Assembly: GCF_017591425.1 (NCBI RefSeq)
Contig: NW_024465369.1
Coordinates: 26,696,001-26,760,000, forward strand
Direction: 5' to 3'
DNA: 64,000 nt
DNA from: Ochotona curzoniae
Taxonomy: Eukaryota; Chordata; Mammalia; Lagomorpha; Ochotonidae
Below, in pieces: positions 19,600 through 30,627 of this stretch (its first letter is position 1; each line of letters starts with the position of its first letter). The notes beneath the pieces were generated by a model. That model was not told the origin of the DNA. It saw only the letters and a list, made by a program, of their open reading frames with translations, and searched no databases. Made by a program: the position numbers and the translations under genes.

Positions 19600-20002
19600 A
19601 CACAGAAGAAAATGGACTAATGCAGGGGGTCAGTGAAAACCAAATGAAAGACTGAGAGAAATGTAATCGGCTCTCTGAATCCATCTCAGATCTTTTAGTA
19701 TCATGAGCAGGTATGTCTCCCTTGATTCATAGATGAGCATGTGGTGTAGTATCAAGAGTCGTTGCCTGGATTATCTCCAGAATATTATATTTTGCTCCTA
19801 GGAACCTATAAGACATCATCCTGTTTCCTCTCCTAGCTGTTGTATTGTTTAAATGAGTTTCTTGGAATTGCTGTAACAATCTTATTTCTAAAAAGGGTCA
19901 AAAAGGGAAAGCAAGAGTGTAATTTGCCTCTTCAATAATATTTTTTAGCATCTACCTTAACCTCCCCCAAATTTGCTGGGTCTCCAGTTATGAAACAGCT
20001 TT
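19600..20002. other. Unique DNA
   Basis: About 400 bp. A faint MIR-like stretch (GTGGTGTAGTATCAAGAG at 19741) was too weak to call. Confidence 0.45.
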
Positions 20003-20015
20003 TCCATGTTGTTTA

Positions 20016-20092
20016 TTTTTTTTAAAAGATTTATTTTATTTTTATTGTAAAAGCAGATATACAGAGAGGAAGATCTTCCATCCCATGATTCA
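20016..20092 (-). mobile_element. CSINE fragment, 5'-truncated at insertion
   Basis: Only the last ~75 bp of a CSINE in antisense: TTTTTTTTAAAAGATTTATTTTATTTTTATTG, CAGATATACAGAGAGG, AAGATCTTCCATCCCATGATTCA. An exact 13-bp TSD, TCCATGTTGTTTA, flanks it (20003-20015 and 20093-20105). The shortening therefore happened during insertion, not by later deletion. Confidence 0.93.
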
Positions 20093-20105
20093 TCCATGTT
20101 GTTTA

Positions 20106-20704
20106 AACCTGTTTTAATTGGAGTTTGAACAGCTCACCATTGTCAGAATGTAAGCGATTACAGCAGAGCGTAAAAAACTTTAGGAGATGAAAGTAAGAGA
20201 GCAGAGTGTTGTTCCTACATTGATGGTTGAAGAAAATATCACACAAAGATTGCACTTAAATAACAGCTTTTAATCTACAGATCTATTTTTCCTGCAGACT
20301 ACATTTTGTAGCACTTCCAAATGTGACAAGTATTTCAAAGTTGCTTGTCAATGTCTTTAAAATGTGTATGGCATGTTTAGCAGGAGGGAATCAAGTAATT
20401 GCCTGAATCAGTCGGTTTTGTGGAGTCATCTTAAACTGATTGTCCCCTTCCCAGACAAGGAAGGGGACTTCCAAATGCTCTTTGCAAATCCTAAATATAT
20501 TCTGTCTCTTTTAATTGTGGTGGTCTTTGGGAGTACCTAATCAAGCATTTGATTATTAGAAAACCAGAAAAACACTTCATCAAAATCCTAGAATATTTTG
20601 GGTTCTGCACAGTGGAACTTTCTAGCTAAATGTTTCATTTTGCCTGAATACATAATTGCTTTGTCTTACTCCACTCTAGTCTCAGAACCAAATACCAATT
20701 CCTA
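20106..20704. other. Unique DNA with a small hairpin
   Basis: About 600 bp without a gene or named repeat; it contains the inverted repeat at 20442-20468. Confidence 0.45.
20442..20468. repeat. Perfect 10-bp inverted repeat, 7-nt loop
   Basis: GTCCCCTTCC (20442-20451) and GGAAGGGGAC (20459-20468) are exact complements around CAGACAA. It is GC-rich in an AT-rich context. No transcription unit supports a function. Confidence 0.9.
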
Positions 20705-20990
20705 AGGCCTATGTTACAGCACAGTGGGTTAAACTGCCAATTGGAATATCCTATTGCATATGGTAGCGCTTATTTAATTTTTGACTCCTCCATTTCTATC
20801 TTCCTCTGTACTAATGTACCTCAAAATTAGTTCCCTGTCCCTGGCCTCAGCATAGCAGAACACGCTCTTCTATCAGGGTAATGAACAAGTAGATGGGAAG
20901 TCTCTTCTCTTTTAACCTCTACTCTCACTCTCCCTTCTCTCCCTCTCCCCATCACTCTGCGTTTCAGACAAATAAATAAATACGATTAAA
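20705..20990 (+). mobile_element. CSINE, old diverged copy
   Basis: GGCCTATGTTACAGCACAGTGGGTTAAACTGCC head, ATATGGTAGCGCTTA, AATTAGTTCCCTGTCCCTGGCC, GAACAAGTAGATGGGAAG, a CTCTCACTCTCCC region and AAATAAATAAATACGATT at the end. Confidence 0.75.
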
Positions 20991-21004
20991 ATATTGATTT
21001 ATTT

Positions 21005-21112
21005 CACAGATACATCATAGTGATAATGAAACAATAACAGCATTATTTGTACAGTTCCCCAGCACTAAATAAATGGCTTACATGTAGTAATCATTCAACA
21101 ACTGTTTGTAAA
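21005..21112 (+). mobile_element. Possible MIR/L2 3' end
   Basis: GATAATGAAACAATAAC, CAGTTCCCCAGCACTAAATAAATGG and AGTAATCATTCAACAACTGTTTG resemble the ancient MIR/L2 terminal segment. A weak match. Confidence 0.4.
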
Positions 21113-22258
21113 CTGTTAATTTTAAGTGAAGAATCTAAACAGTCCAAAAAAAAGGAATCAATTTATTTATCTTATATCTGACAAATATCAAAATATAATA
21201 TTCATAAGTCATTATATTTTAAGATACAGATCAATTGAATTGTATGGGTAATTTTTTTTGTAGCATAACATTTTGTTATGGTGTGTTTAAAATTACATCG
21301 CTTTTCTTAAAAATATATAAATCACTTTTCTTAAATATATATATAAGTTTGCTTTGCTTCATTGTTACTAGGGAAAGCTTTTCAAGTTATAGATTTTCCA
21401 TATATGCCTACAGAGCCCTTTTTGCTTTAACATTACACACTAATGACCTGATAGTTTGTATAAGGAGTCTCACACTACATATTACAAGGTGATGTGGTTC
21501 TATCATTTCCTTGATAGCACCCTCAATTTTGCCCATCCATACATGTTCTTTTGGGGCTTGTTAATATTTTCAGACAGAAATATTTTTTTCTTTTTCTTTC
21601 TTGATAGATCTTTCTGATCCTCCTTTATTTAATTAGTATTTCCTTTTTTGTTTTTTCAAGATGTATTTGAAGATGATTGCTTACATAATACTTTTGAAAT
21701 CATTGCCAACATGCTATAATGTTTTAAGGATATTTTTTGGAAAATAATTTGCTGTCTTTCTGTGTGGGAGTATCAAAGTTAGTGAAAGCCATCCAAGGAT
21801 GTGGTAGCCCTACATCCCTGTTATTTTCACAAGTTCGGGTCATGAGTTCTTCAAAATTTCTGGAATTCAGTTGCAGATATTAGCAGATTTTTGAGGTTCT
21901 CCAATCAATTATCAAAATCACTCAACATGTCCCAGGAAGCAGTCAGGTACTTGGGATTCATGAGCAAGCAAAACAAAATTTTCTTTCCTGAAGAGGCTTG
22001 TAAGTATAGGAAATGGTCAGAAAGAAAACATGCAATAACTAAAAAATATTTAATATTTCAGGGAATCATTATTAACATTCAGGAAAATGCTAGAATAGAG
22101 ATGAGAGTGGGTAATGTCAGGTTATGAAGAATGAGTGGTCATTTCAGGAAAGATTGTATTTTTGAAAGCTCAGGGTAGCTCAGAAGACACGGAAGAGAGA
22201 CAAGAATTGAAATAAGAATGATAAATTGGGAATTTATTAGATTAAGTAACAGAAAATA
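21113..22258. other. AT-rich unique DNA
   Basis: About 1.15 kb. Short open frames at 21235-21492 and 21891-22127 have no recognisable family and no splice context. Confidence 0.45.
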
Positions 22259-22261
22259 GAA

Positions 22262-22430
22262 GGTGTTCTCATTTCCTAGAGCTGTGGTAGTACGTTGTGA
22301 CACACTGAATGAGTTAAAATAACAAGAAGTTAGTCCTTTACAGTCTGGAAACTGGAAGCTTGCAACTGAGTTGCCCAAAGGGCCACTCTCAACGTGTGGG
22401 TCTACAAATTGCCCTTAGAATTTATAATTT
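22262..22430 (-). mobile_element. Old MaLR LTR fragment
   Basis: TTCTCATTTCCTAGAGCTGTGGTAGTACG, AGTTAAAATAACAAGAAG, TTACAGTCTGGAAACTGGAAG match the antisense 3' end of MLT1/MST LTRs. Only about 170 bp remain. Confidence 0.6.
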
Positions 22431-22431
22431 A

Positions 22432-22762
22432 GGGCCCAGCACAGTGACCTAGCAGCTAAATCCCTCACCTTAAACGCGACGGGATCCAATATGGATACAG
22501 GATCTAATCCCAGCAGCCCCACTTCCCATCCAGCTCCCTGCCTGTAACCTAGGAAAGCATTCAAGAACGGTCCAAAGCCTTGGGACTCTGCATCCGCATG
22601 GAAGACTCGGAAGAGCATCCTGTCTTGTCTCCTGGCTTCAAATTGGTGCAGCTCCAACAGTTGTGGTCACTTGGGGAGTGAATCAATGGACGGAAGATTT
22701 TCCTCTCTGTCTCTCCTCCTCTCTATATGTATCTGACTTTGCAATAAAACCAAATAAATCTT
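22432..22762 (+). mobile_element. CSINE, middle-aged, full length
   Basis: GGGCCCAGCACAGTGACCTAGC head to GCAATAAAACCAAATAAATCTT. A 16-bp TSD, TAGAATTTATAATTTA with one mismatch, is at 22416-22431 and 22763-22778. The minus-strand frame across it is incidental. Confidence 0.95.
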
Positions 22763-22920
22763 TAGAATTTACAATTTATGTCATTTACATAATGAAATAG
22801 AAGGTTTTACAATAGTCTGTAATAGCAAATATATATATATATAACTTTATAATATTCAAACATGATATTGAAATTCAAAATTATTTCTGAATTGAAGTAG
22901 CACTTTAAAAAGTTTAGTGA

Positions 22921-23195
22921 GGTGCTGGCACAGTGACAAGCAAGTTAATTCTTCACCCTCAGTGCCATACGGATCCAGATCAGTGTCCCTGCTGCCCCAC
23001 TTCTAATCCAGTTCCCTGTTCATGACCTGGGAAAGCAGCAGCAGGTGGCCCACATGGCAGACCTGGACAGGCTTCTGAGCCCGGGCTTTAGATTAGCTCA
23101 GCTTCGAGCTTGGTGGCCATTTGGGGAATGAACCAATAGGTGGAAGATTTCACTTTCCCTCTGTCTCTGTAACTCAGACTTTCAAATAAAAATAG
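22921..23195 (+). mobile_element. CSINE, old copy
   Basis: GGTGCTGGCACAGTGACAAGCAAGTTAA head, CCCTGCTGCCCCACTTC, GACCTGGGAAAGCAGCAGCAGG, CTTCTGAGCCCGGGC, TGGGGAATGAACCAATAGG, CTTTCAAATAAAAATAG. Confidence 0.85.
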
Positions 23196-23199
23196 ACAA

Positions 23200-24400
23200 T
23201 ATGCTTACTGGGAAAATTCTAGTCCCTAATACCTAAACAAAATAAATTCAATTAGAAAGTATAAAATAATCAAATAGTTTATGATATGATATAATTAGCA
23301 TTAAAATCTAAAATAATCAACAGTCATTTTTATTGCAATATGAGTATAATGTTCTTGTTAGAAGTGAAAAAGGAGTATACATCTTCATTTTTAAAATTCT
23401 GTACATCATTGCTATTGTCATCCAAAAATTGCCATCCTATCAAGAGAATATTCAGATAAAGACACACCCAATAATCTCTTTTAGTCATGAGATAAAGCCA
23501 ATTCCAGTCATCTAAGAAGAGTCTATTTATTATATTTATAATATTAACAGATTTAGCACTTGGCATTTAGGTACTGGGTAAGGTCCCGAATTCCAAAAGT
23601 ATTAGGAATAAGTAAACCTATTCAAACATGGATATTTATTTAGAATGTAAAAGAAAATCTGAACAGTAAAGTTTCAAAAAGTAATCAGAAAAGATGGTAC
23701 TTCAAATATTCATGGAGATTTTACACTGTATTTTTTCTTAGTCTTATTTTCCATTTTACAGAGGGTAGTGACAAAATAGACCAAATAGATCCCAAAATTT
23801 GGTGGCAAATTTCAGCTATACAGCAATTAGAATTAGAGCATAGTAAGTGAGCAACCCAGCCTTGCTTTTCGGCACTTAGCCAAAGCACGTTTAGAATTGA
23901 AGTGGCACATGAGGCAGCACTTGGAGAAGAAGCAACAGCTGAAATGAAGGTATAACCTGCAAGGATCACTTCTAGAAAACATGTGGTATTCTCTTGAAAG
24001 CTAGTGTTCCTTTCCTTAACCCTGAGCACACTGACATAATCCTAGGCAAGAAAAAAAAAATTGGAGAACAGACTCTGGATTTCGACATTAGAAAACGAAG
24101 AAAACCAGTATCAGTATTCCAAGGATAACACACTACCTCCAAACAGCGTCAGTTCTCTTAAACTCTTAGACTTGATAGGAGACAACAACAACAAAACCCA
24201 CCGTTCCTGTTCGTCTTTATGGTGGAAAGCCTATACTGTTTTTTTGTTTTCCAATTTCTCCCCATTTTGATTCCTGTAGGGGGGAGAAAAGAGAGAAAAT
24301 ATGTAACATCCAAGCTCTGAAATGTCTGCTTTTCCAGTAGATCTCAGGAGTTTCCATCAACCATAGAAAATTTGCTACTGGACTGATCCACATAAGTGAT
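23200..24400. other. Unique DNA
   Basis: About 1.2 kb, AT-rich. Open frames on both strands (for example 23721-24029 minus, 102 codons) have no identifiable domain. Confidence 0.45.
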
Positions 24401-24402
24401 AT

Positions 24403-24705
24403 GGGGCCCTTCCCTATAATGCAGTGGATTAAACCCACTAGAATCTCATATGAGAGTCAGTTTGAGTCCTAAGTGTTCTACTTCTGATCCGGCAACCTGA
24501 GAATACAGCAGATGGCCCAAATGCTTGGGTTCTTACATTTACCAGGGAATACAGGAAGAAGCACCTGGCTACAGGCTTTGGTTTGACCCAGCCTCAGCCA
24601 TCACGATAATTTTGGGGGTGAGCCATCAGATGGAAGATGCTTCGTCTTTTTTCCCTCCTGTCTCTGTATAATGCTGTCTTTCAAATGTATAAAAAACTAT
24701 TAAAA
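24403..24705 (+). mobile_element. CSINE, old copy
   Basis: GGGGCCCTTCCCTATAATGCAGTGGATTAAACCC head, GGCCCAAATGCTTGGGTTC, GGAAGAAGCACCTGGC, GGGTGAGCCATCAGATGGAAG, GTCTTTCAAATGTATAAAAAAC. Confidence 0.85.
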
Positions 24706-26762
24706 GGTTAATATGAAGATGATATTATAGAATTGTATAAACATTCTTTTTAGAGTATACAATGATAGAAATATAACATATTATTTTTTAATGGCTTGGA
24801 CTAATGAACATAATGAATCTTTTTTATTGATATGTAAAAGTCTGAGATGCTACAAACAGAGTGAAAATTTAAGTTGCAGTAGCTATTAAGGAGAAAGTGA
24901 ACTAAGGTTATACTGTCATATTCTAAAGAGCATCCTAAGGTTCCTGGAGGGCTTTTGAAGAAGAGAGTGGAACTTCCAGAGAAAATAAGACAGAAGAACC
25001 TCACAGAGGAAATCTTACATATTTTTAAGTACACTTTTACAAATTCTAGTTAGAAAATATTCAGGGATGCTTTATATCTATATGAACTTTATGCAATATA
25101 ACATTGCTTAAATTTCCCTTTGTAAGTTATGCATCAACAGAATACATTGACTTTTTGCTACCCTTTCAAAGTTGCATAAGTCGCAAATCATTCTCTCAAA
25201 GAATTTGTGCACACTTGTCTACAACAAGAATTTTCTGTACCAGAAAGCCTATTCTTGCTTCCTGTGTGTGCCTAATGCTCTGTATGCTCTAGGAAATTGA
25301 GGAGGAGTGTTATGTGGTACAAGAAATTGCTTACCAAAACTCTGTATAGTTCTTTAATCCTGAATTCAACACATTTGGAAAGTCAGTGTTTTTTTGTTTT
25401 TTGTTTTGTTTTCTGTTTTTAGGTAAAAGCAGATTTCTTCTGGAGGACAAAAGTCACAATGTTCTAGTAATATGAAGCACATTTTCTAAACTTTGGAAAT
25501 ATATACCCTCTTTAAAATGGCAAGTCTGTTCTCAAATTGAGGAACTGAATGTCAATCATTTTGATTTTAGTTTTCCGGTTATAACAGACTTTAATGTTGA
25601 AATAAAGCAAACGAGAAAAACATCTTTGAACAGGAAATTGTTTTGTTACTCACTCATGGTTTTAAATGTCCCAAATTATTCTCTCCCAACAACAGAAATA
25701 CCAGGCTATTTGACGACATTATCACAATGTTAAGCAGGTGCTTCTTTTCTCTGCCACCAGTTCAGATTTGATCATTTCAACTCCACAAATGAAATAGACA
25801 CCTGTTCTGTACATGCTGGATTGGGTGAGCTTTCAGGAATCTGGCATGTTATCACAAGAGTCCCAGTCATGGTTAGTAACGAAAAAGTCACATTGAGAAC
25901 TCTTCCCATGGTATGTCAACTAAAGGATTTCCACATGAGACTGCTATCACCTTTGAGATACTTTGAGATACTTTCTGTAACAGCAGAAAACTGTGAGAAT
26001 TCTGTAGGAATAGTAAAAACTAGACCCTTGAAAGCTCCAGAATAAAGAAGGAGTTGTGAATAAGAGCTTACAGTCGCTTACAAGGAAGGCCAGGTAAAAT
26101 TTGGAAGCTGTTATGATGATACATCCAACAATTCAAATGGGAGCCAAAATGTAAAAAACAACAGGCTGTGGTGGTACCATGCAGTAAGAAGAATGTGATG
26201 CATAAATCTGATCAGAAGCAGACTATTTTCTCTACCAAACTGCCCTATTTTTCAAAACTCAGGTAAGTTCCAAATGTTGATATTATTTACATTCTTGTTT
26301 TTCAGCTTATTCTTTTATATTCATTTATAACATTAAAGATGTCACCTAATCAAATCATGTAGTAAGAATCATAAACTAGTAATTGCTGTGATATATATTA
26401 ACAAACAACTCCATACTACGCAATAGTCTGAGCATTCTAAGCACAATGCATTATGTTAAAAAACAAACTTAATTGTTTCTATTATTATTTTTTGAAAATT
26501 CAGCAACTGTCATTATTGGCTGTCTATTAAGCATTTATTTGCTCATTTTAAAAAATGAGAACCCTGTTTCATTACTCTTGTGATTTTTGGTTGCTTATTC
26601 ATTCCTCTTTCCGTAGTCTATATATAGGTTACTCCAAGTTCCAGCAATAATCCCTGATTCCTTTGTGTGCTATAATTTGACATCCTTATTTGGATTCTTG
26701 AGTGATTCAGTGTTTGACTTAGATACAGTTCTGGCCAATGAAAAGAAGTCTGGGAATTCTTT
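24706..26762. other. AT-rich unique DNA
   Basis: About 2 kb with no nameable repeat. A 10-bp unit CTTTGAGATA is tandemly doubled near 25950-25970. No exon could be supported. Confidence 0.45.
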
Positions 26763-27108
26763 TCTTTTTAAGGAGACATTACTTATTTATTTTAAAGGTG
26801 GAATAACAGAAAGATGTGGAGGGAGGAAGACAGGGCAGAAAGAGAAAACAAAAAGAAGGGAAGGATTTGCAAGGAGAGACAGGGTGTATGAGAGATTCTT
26901 TACCCACTGATCTGCACCTTAAATGGCTGCAATAGCCAGAGCTTGACAAGGCTAAAACCAGGTAAGATCCATGTGGCTGGCAAGGACCCAAGAACTTGGG
27001 CTGTTTTACACTGTGTTTCCAGTTGCATTACTTGGGAGCTGGTCCAGGAGTAGAACAGAACAGTGTGCCTAACTGGCACTCTATTACGACATGTTGGTGT
27101 CTCAAGCA
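26763..27108 (-). mobile_element. CSINE, old copy with expanded purine region
   Basis: TTATTTATTTTAAAGGTGGAATAACAG, a long GGAGGGAGGAAGACAGGGCAGAAAG purine stretch, CTTTACCCACTGATCTGCACC, GCAATAGCCAGAGC, GGACCCAAGAACTTGGGC, ATTACTTGGGAGCTGG, GACATGTTGGTGTCTCAAGC. Confidence 0.8.
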
Positions 27109-27109
27109 G

Positions 27110-27322
27110 TAATTTAAATATCCATGTCTGTCTTGGGAGTTCTTTTAAAATTCATCTTTACTGTGACCCCTTTGCAGATGATGCAGCCTATGAATATGAA
27201 GTTGGGACTGAATTGCAGAGCTCAGTTCTAAAAATACACTGGAACACTCAAATACATCTTTGATGTTGTCATGACAAAGCATGGTGACAGTATGCTTAAC
27301 CTACCCCTCAAGATGTGTATAG
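27110..27322. other. Short unique segment
   Basis: About 210 bp with nothing recognised. Confidence 0.45.
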
Positions 27323-27324
27323 CC

Positions 27325-27620
27325 TAATTGTAGAATCTATGGCTTAATTGGCTAATCCTTCCCTTGCAAGTGTCAGGATCCCATATGTGTGCTAGTTTAT
27401 GACCCAGCTGCTCCACTTTCCATGCAGCTTTGTTGATTGGGAAAGCAGTAGATGATGGCCCAAAGCCTTAAGGCCCTGTACCTGCGTGAGAAACCAAGGA
27501 GGAAACTTTGTTCCTAGTTTTGGATCACCTCAGTTCTGACTGGCAGGACCTTGTGAGGAATGATTTGTAAGTCTGCTCTTGTAACAATTTTTTTAAAATC
27601 TGTTTTTATTAAAAAAAAAA
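27325..27620 (+). mobile_element. CSINE, middle-aged to old
   Basis: AATCTATGGCTTAATTGGCTAATCC head, CAGGATCCCATATGTGTGC, ACCCAGCTGCTCCACTTTCC, GGGAAAGCAGTAGATGATGG, CTGACTGGCAGGACC and a T/A-rich end with 13 A at about 27610. The canonical AATAAATCTTT end is degraded. Confidence 0.8.
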
Positions 27621-27644
27621 AAACAGAAGAAGTTCCAGTATCAC

Positions 27645-27905
27645 CTCTTTGCTCTATGAATGTGTTCCCTGCTTCAGCATTAAGTACAATTTCCCTTTCT
27701 TGCAAATGTGACTAAATTTTAACTATTAGGATGAGAAGATTGTCCTTGATTATCTAGATGGGCCCAATGTATTCACAAAGTTTATGATATGAGAGACAGT
27801 CTCAGAATCAGAGGATGAAAGCAGATGCCAAAGTGATGCAGTCAGGAGCTGAGAGATTTTGACAGCCTCTGAAAGTAATGAGAGTCAGAGAGCCTGAAAC
27901 ATACT
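27645..27905 (+). mobile_element. Old MaLR LTR (MLT1-like), left part
   Basis: CTTGCAAATGTGACTAAATTTTAAC, GATTGTCCTTGATTATCTAGATGGGCCCAATG, TATTCACAAAG and GAGTCAGAGAGCC are the first half of an MLT1-type LTR. The second half appears at 28690-28828, beyond the SINE and RPL31 insertions. Confidence 0.78.
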
Positions 27906-27934
27906 TTTTTTGGTCTTACCATTTTATTATTTTT

Positions 27935-28257
27935 TTAGTTTTATTTATTTTTATTGGTAAGGCAGCTATACAGAGGAAAGTAGATACAGAAAGAAAGATC
28001 TGCCCACTGGTTCACTCCCCAAGTGACCACAATGGTCATAGTTGAACCTATCTGAAGCCAGGAGTCAGGAGATTCTTCCAGGTCTCCAATGCAGGTGCAA
28101 GGTCCCAAGGCTTTTGGCCATCCTGGACTGTTTTCCCAGGCCACAAGCAGGGAGCTGGATGGAAAGTGGAGTAGCCAGGATTAGAGTCAGTGCACATAAG
28201 GGATCCTGACACACGCAAAGTGAAGACTTTAGCCACTAAGCAATCCCACTGGGCCCG
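27935..28257 (-). mobile_element. CSINE, middle-aged, next to the RPL31 pseudogene
   Basis: Antisense: TTTTATTTATTTTTATTGGTAAGGCAGC, CACTCCCCAAGTGACC, GAAGCCAGGAGTCAGGAG, GGTCTCCAATGCAGGTG, CCCAGGCCACAAGCAGGGAGCTGG, AGCCACTAAGCAATCCCACTGGGCCC. It abuts the 3' end of the RPL31 retrocopy, where that copy's poly(A) would be expected, so it may have inserted into the A tail. Confidence 0.92.
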
Positions 28258-28270
28258 TCATCTACTTAAT

Positions 28271-28634
28271 TTAGTTCTCACTCACACTGATTTTAGATAT
28301 TTAGAAGTGATCACAGGAACATAGGTAACAAGAACACAGGTTTGTTTGCCAAATCTTCATCCTCATTATGTTTTCTAGACAACCTCACCCAGATACAGGA
28401 TAGGACATTCCTTCTTTCTGTGGCTCAGGCAGCTTTGTTAAGCCTGGAATCAATGTGCACATCTGGAGTCCCTATCTCTTTCAGTGCATACTCTCAGATC
28501 TCTCTGAGCGCCCAAGAATCCCGCTTCTTGAAGCCTGGGTTCATGGATGTGCTTGTGAATGTCATTGGTGTAGCCCCACCTCACCATCTCATTGATGGCA
28601 AAACAGCCCTTCTGTCTTTCTTTGCAGGAGCCAT
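28271..28634 (-). pseudogene. RPL31P: RPL31 processed pseudogene (60S ribosomal protein L31)
   Basis: Read on the minus strand from 28634 it starts ATGGCTCCTGCAAAGAAAG, coding for the L31 N-terminus MAPAKK. Shared segments follow in order: GCCATCAATGAG (AINE), ACATTCACAAGCACATCCATG (IHKxIH), GGCTTCAAGAAGCG (GFKKR), ACTCCAGATGTGC (TPDV), TCCAGGCTTAACAAAGC (RLNKA), AATGAGGATGAAGAT (NEDED), TTACCTATGTTCCTGT (TYVPV) and GAGAACTAA at 28271-28279, the normal C-terminus and stop. The span is 364 bp against 378 for the intact 125-codon gene. It has no introns, several frameshifting indels near the start and middle, and in-frame stops, so it makes no ribosomal protein. It lies inside a MaLR LTR, which shows it is an L1-mediated retrocopy and not the RPL31 locus. 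Confidence 0.93.
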
Positions 28635-28689
28635 CTTGTAGGACCACTAGCAAACCTTCTTCTAAAATATGCAGAAAGACTCTGCTCTG

Positions 28690-28828
28690 TTGCTGCATGA
28701 ATTTGAGTCAGCGAAGACTCATCTCAGATTCGTGGATTTTAGAATAATAAGACAATTACTTTGTGCTGTGGTAAATCATTGAATTTGTGGTAATACACGA
28801 TATTAGCAACAGATAGTCAATAAACCAA
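28690..28828 (+). mobile_element. Old MaLR LTR (MLT1-like), right part
   Basis: GAATAATAAGACAATTACTTTGTGCTG, AAATCATTGAATTTGTGGTAATACAC and ATTAGCAACAGATAG match the 3' end of an MLT1 LTR, in the same orientation as 27645-27905. Confidence 0.75.
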
Positions 28829-29714
28829 ATATACATAGTCTAATATTTGTAAGTATCAAAGGCATGGCCAGCTTTTCAAAGATACATGAAATAACTGCAA
28901 ATTCTGAAATTTAACTTGATTCTGTTTGCACTGCCACAGTATATTACAGATGGCATGTTAACTCAAAGCAGAAATACAATTCCATATTATTTAGGTAATT
29001 TGACATCTACTCCATTTACTTAGTGATGAAATATGTATGTTGTTCTATAATTTTATTAAGTGTTTATGATCATCTGCTTTTCATCACTCTGGCTAAAACT
29101 ATTATAAGGTCCTGAGTGAAACTATTGTTCTCAGAATAGATGTGTCATACCATAAAAAGTGCTTAGGTAAAAAGATAATGTTGACTTATTTCACAGGCTA
29201 GTTCCTTCTTTGGTTTTGAAGGATTTGTGGAAGTAAGAGAACTTCCTAAGGGGTTTGCACATTAACGTATAAGTTATCTACTACAATCTATTCTTTGTTG
29301 TGAAAAATATTCCTTCTGAATATAGTCATCCTGTTATCATGGCCAAGATTTATACAATGGATCTTGGAATTTTTTTGGATGGAGATGGCTATGAAAAGTT
29401 ATGTCTAGTTATGTTGAATTGAGTTGGATATTGAAAAAACAAGAATTTGATCTGCCTAATTTGTCAAAACCACCTACTATTTCAGGCAAAAAGAAATAAT
29501 AAAAAAAAACCTTAACATATTCATGGATACTAATTTTTTCAGGGTCAAACTGGAAACAAAAATATTTTGACTCCTGAAAATAGTCTACCCGATAAGCACA
29601 TCCAAATGGTAATAATTAATAGTTACTCAAGGTTAGCCATATCATATTAGCTTTTTCTGTGTAAGCATCTATATGTGATGATGAAATGTCCTCTCAATTG
29701 AACTTGGTGATTTT
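28829..29714. other. AT-rich unique DNA
   Basis: About 890 bp with no feature recognised. Confidence 0.45.
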
Positions 29715-30030
29715 AAAACATTTACTAACATATTTATGTGTAATATTGAATTACAAAGAGAAGAAGAATCACAGAAAAAGATTTTCTATCTGCTGGTTTG
29801 CTTCCCAAATGGCTGTACATGGCAGATTGGTATCAGAAGCCTGAAACTTCATCTTTGTTCCTACGTGGGTAGCTGGAGCCAAAGCCCCTGGCCCATCTTC
29901 CACTGTTTTGCCAGACATATAAGCAGAGAGCCAGATTAGAAATAGTGCAGCATGAACTTGAAATGACCATCATAAAGTAATCAGGAATCTCAGGCAGTGG
30001 TTTGACTGATTTAATCTGTTGCATGATTAT
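29715..30030 (-). mobile_element. CSINE, old diverged copy
   Basis: AATTACAAAGAGAAGAAGAATCACAG, GGTTTGCTTCCCAAATGGC, CTACGTGGGTAGCTGGAGCC, CTGGCCCATCTTCCACTG, GCAGAGAGCCAGATTAGAA and AATCTCAGGCAGTGGTTTGAC. Confidence 0.75.
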
Positions 30031-30271
30031 GCAAGCCTCAGAATTAAGGATTCTATAATAGTTGATTGGTCTTACAAGATGGTGTCCAATAGGAACAGAC
30101 AATCTTCATCCCTCATCAGTTACTTTATTATCTAGCATAGATAACAGTTTTATGTAAATACTTTGGAGAGTTCTTAACTTTCTCTTTGTAATGATAATAG
30201 TGTAGAACATGAAATCTCTTTAGGCATAAATCCTTCTTCTCCAGCTATCAATTTGTATAAATGTCATTTAA

Positions 30272-30615
30272 GGTCCCGGCACGGTGGCGCGGTGGCGCAA
30301 GTGGTTAAGGTCCTCGCCTTGCACGCCCGGGATCCCATATGGGCGCCAGTTCTATCCCGGCAGCCCTGCTTCCCTTCCAGCTCCCTGCCTGTGGCCTGGG
30401 AAAGCAGTCGAGGACGGCCCAAAGCTTTGGGACCCTGCACCCGCGTGGGAGACCCGGAAGAGGCTCCTGGCTTCGGATCGGCATAGCATCGGCCGTTGAG
30501 CTCACTTGGGGAGTGAATCTTCAGACGGAAGATCTTCCTCTCTGTCTCTCCTCTCTGTATATCCGCCTTTCCAATAAAAAAATAATAAAAATAAATCTTA
30601 AAAAAAAAATAAATA
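30272..30615 (+). mobile_element. CSINE, very young copy (sublineage B) with A-box duplication
   Basis: Near-consensus young SINE sharing GTTCTATCCCGG, GGGACCCTGCACC and CCAATAAAAAAATAATAAAAATAAATC with 13097. Its head reads GGTGGCGCGGTGGCGCAAG: CGGTGGCG has been tandemly duplicated in the A-box region. A 12-bp TSD, AAYGTCATTTAA, is at 30260-30271 and 30616-30627. All long frames here are SINE-derived. Confidence 0.96.
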
Positions 30616-30627
30616 AACGTCATTTAA

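Noticed and set aside
19741..19790. MIR-like tRNA head
   Set aside because: Only GTGGTGTAGTATCAAGAG fits; the MIR core that should follow is missing.
28342..28641. A 99-codon plus-strand frame with a tidy start
   Set aside because: It is the antisense of the RPL31 processed pseudogene.
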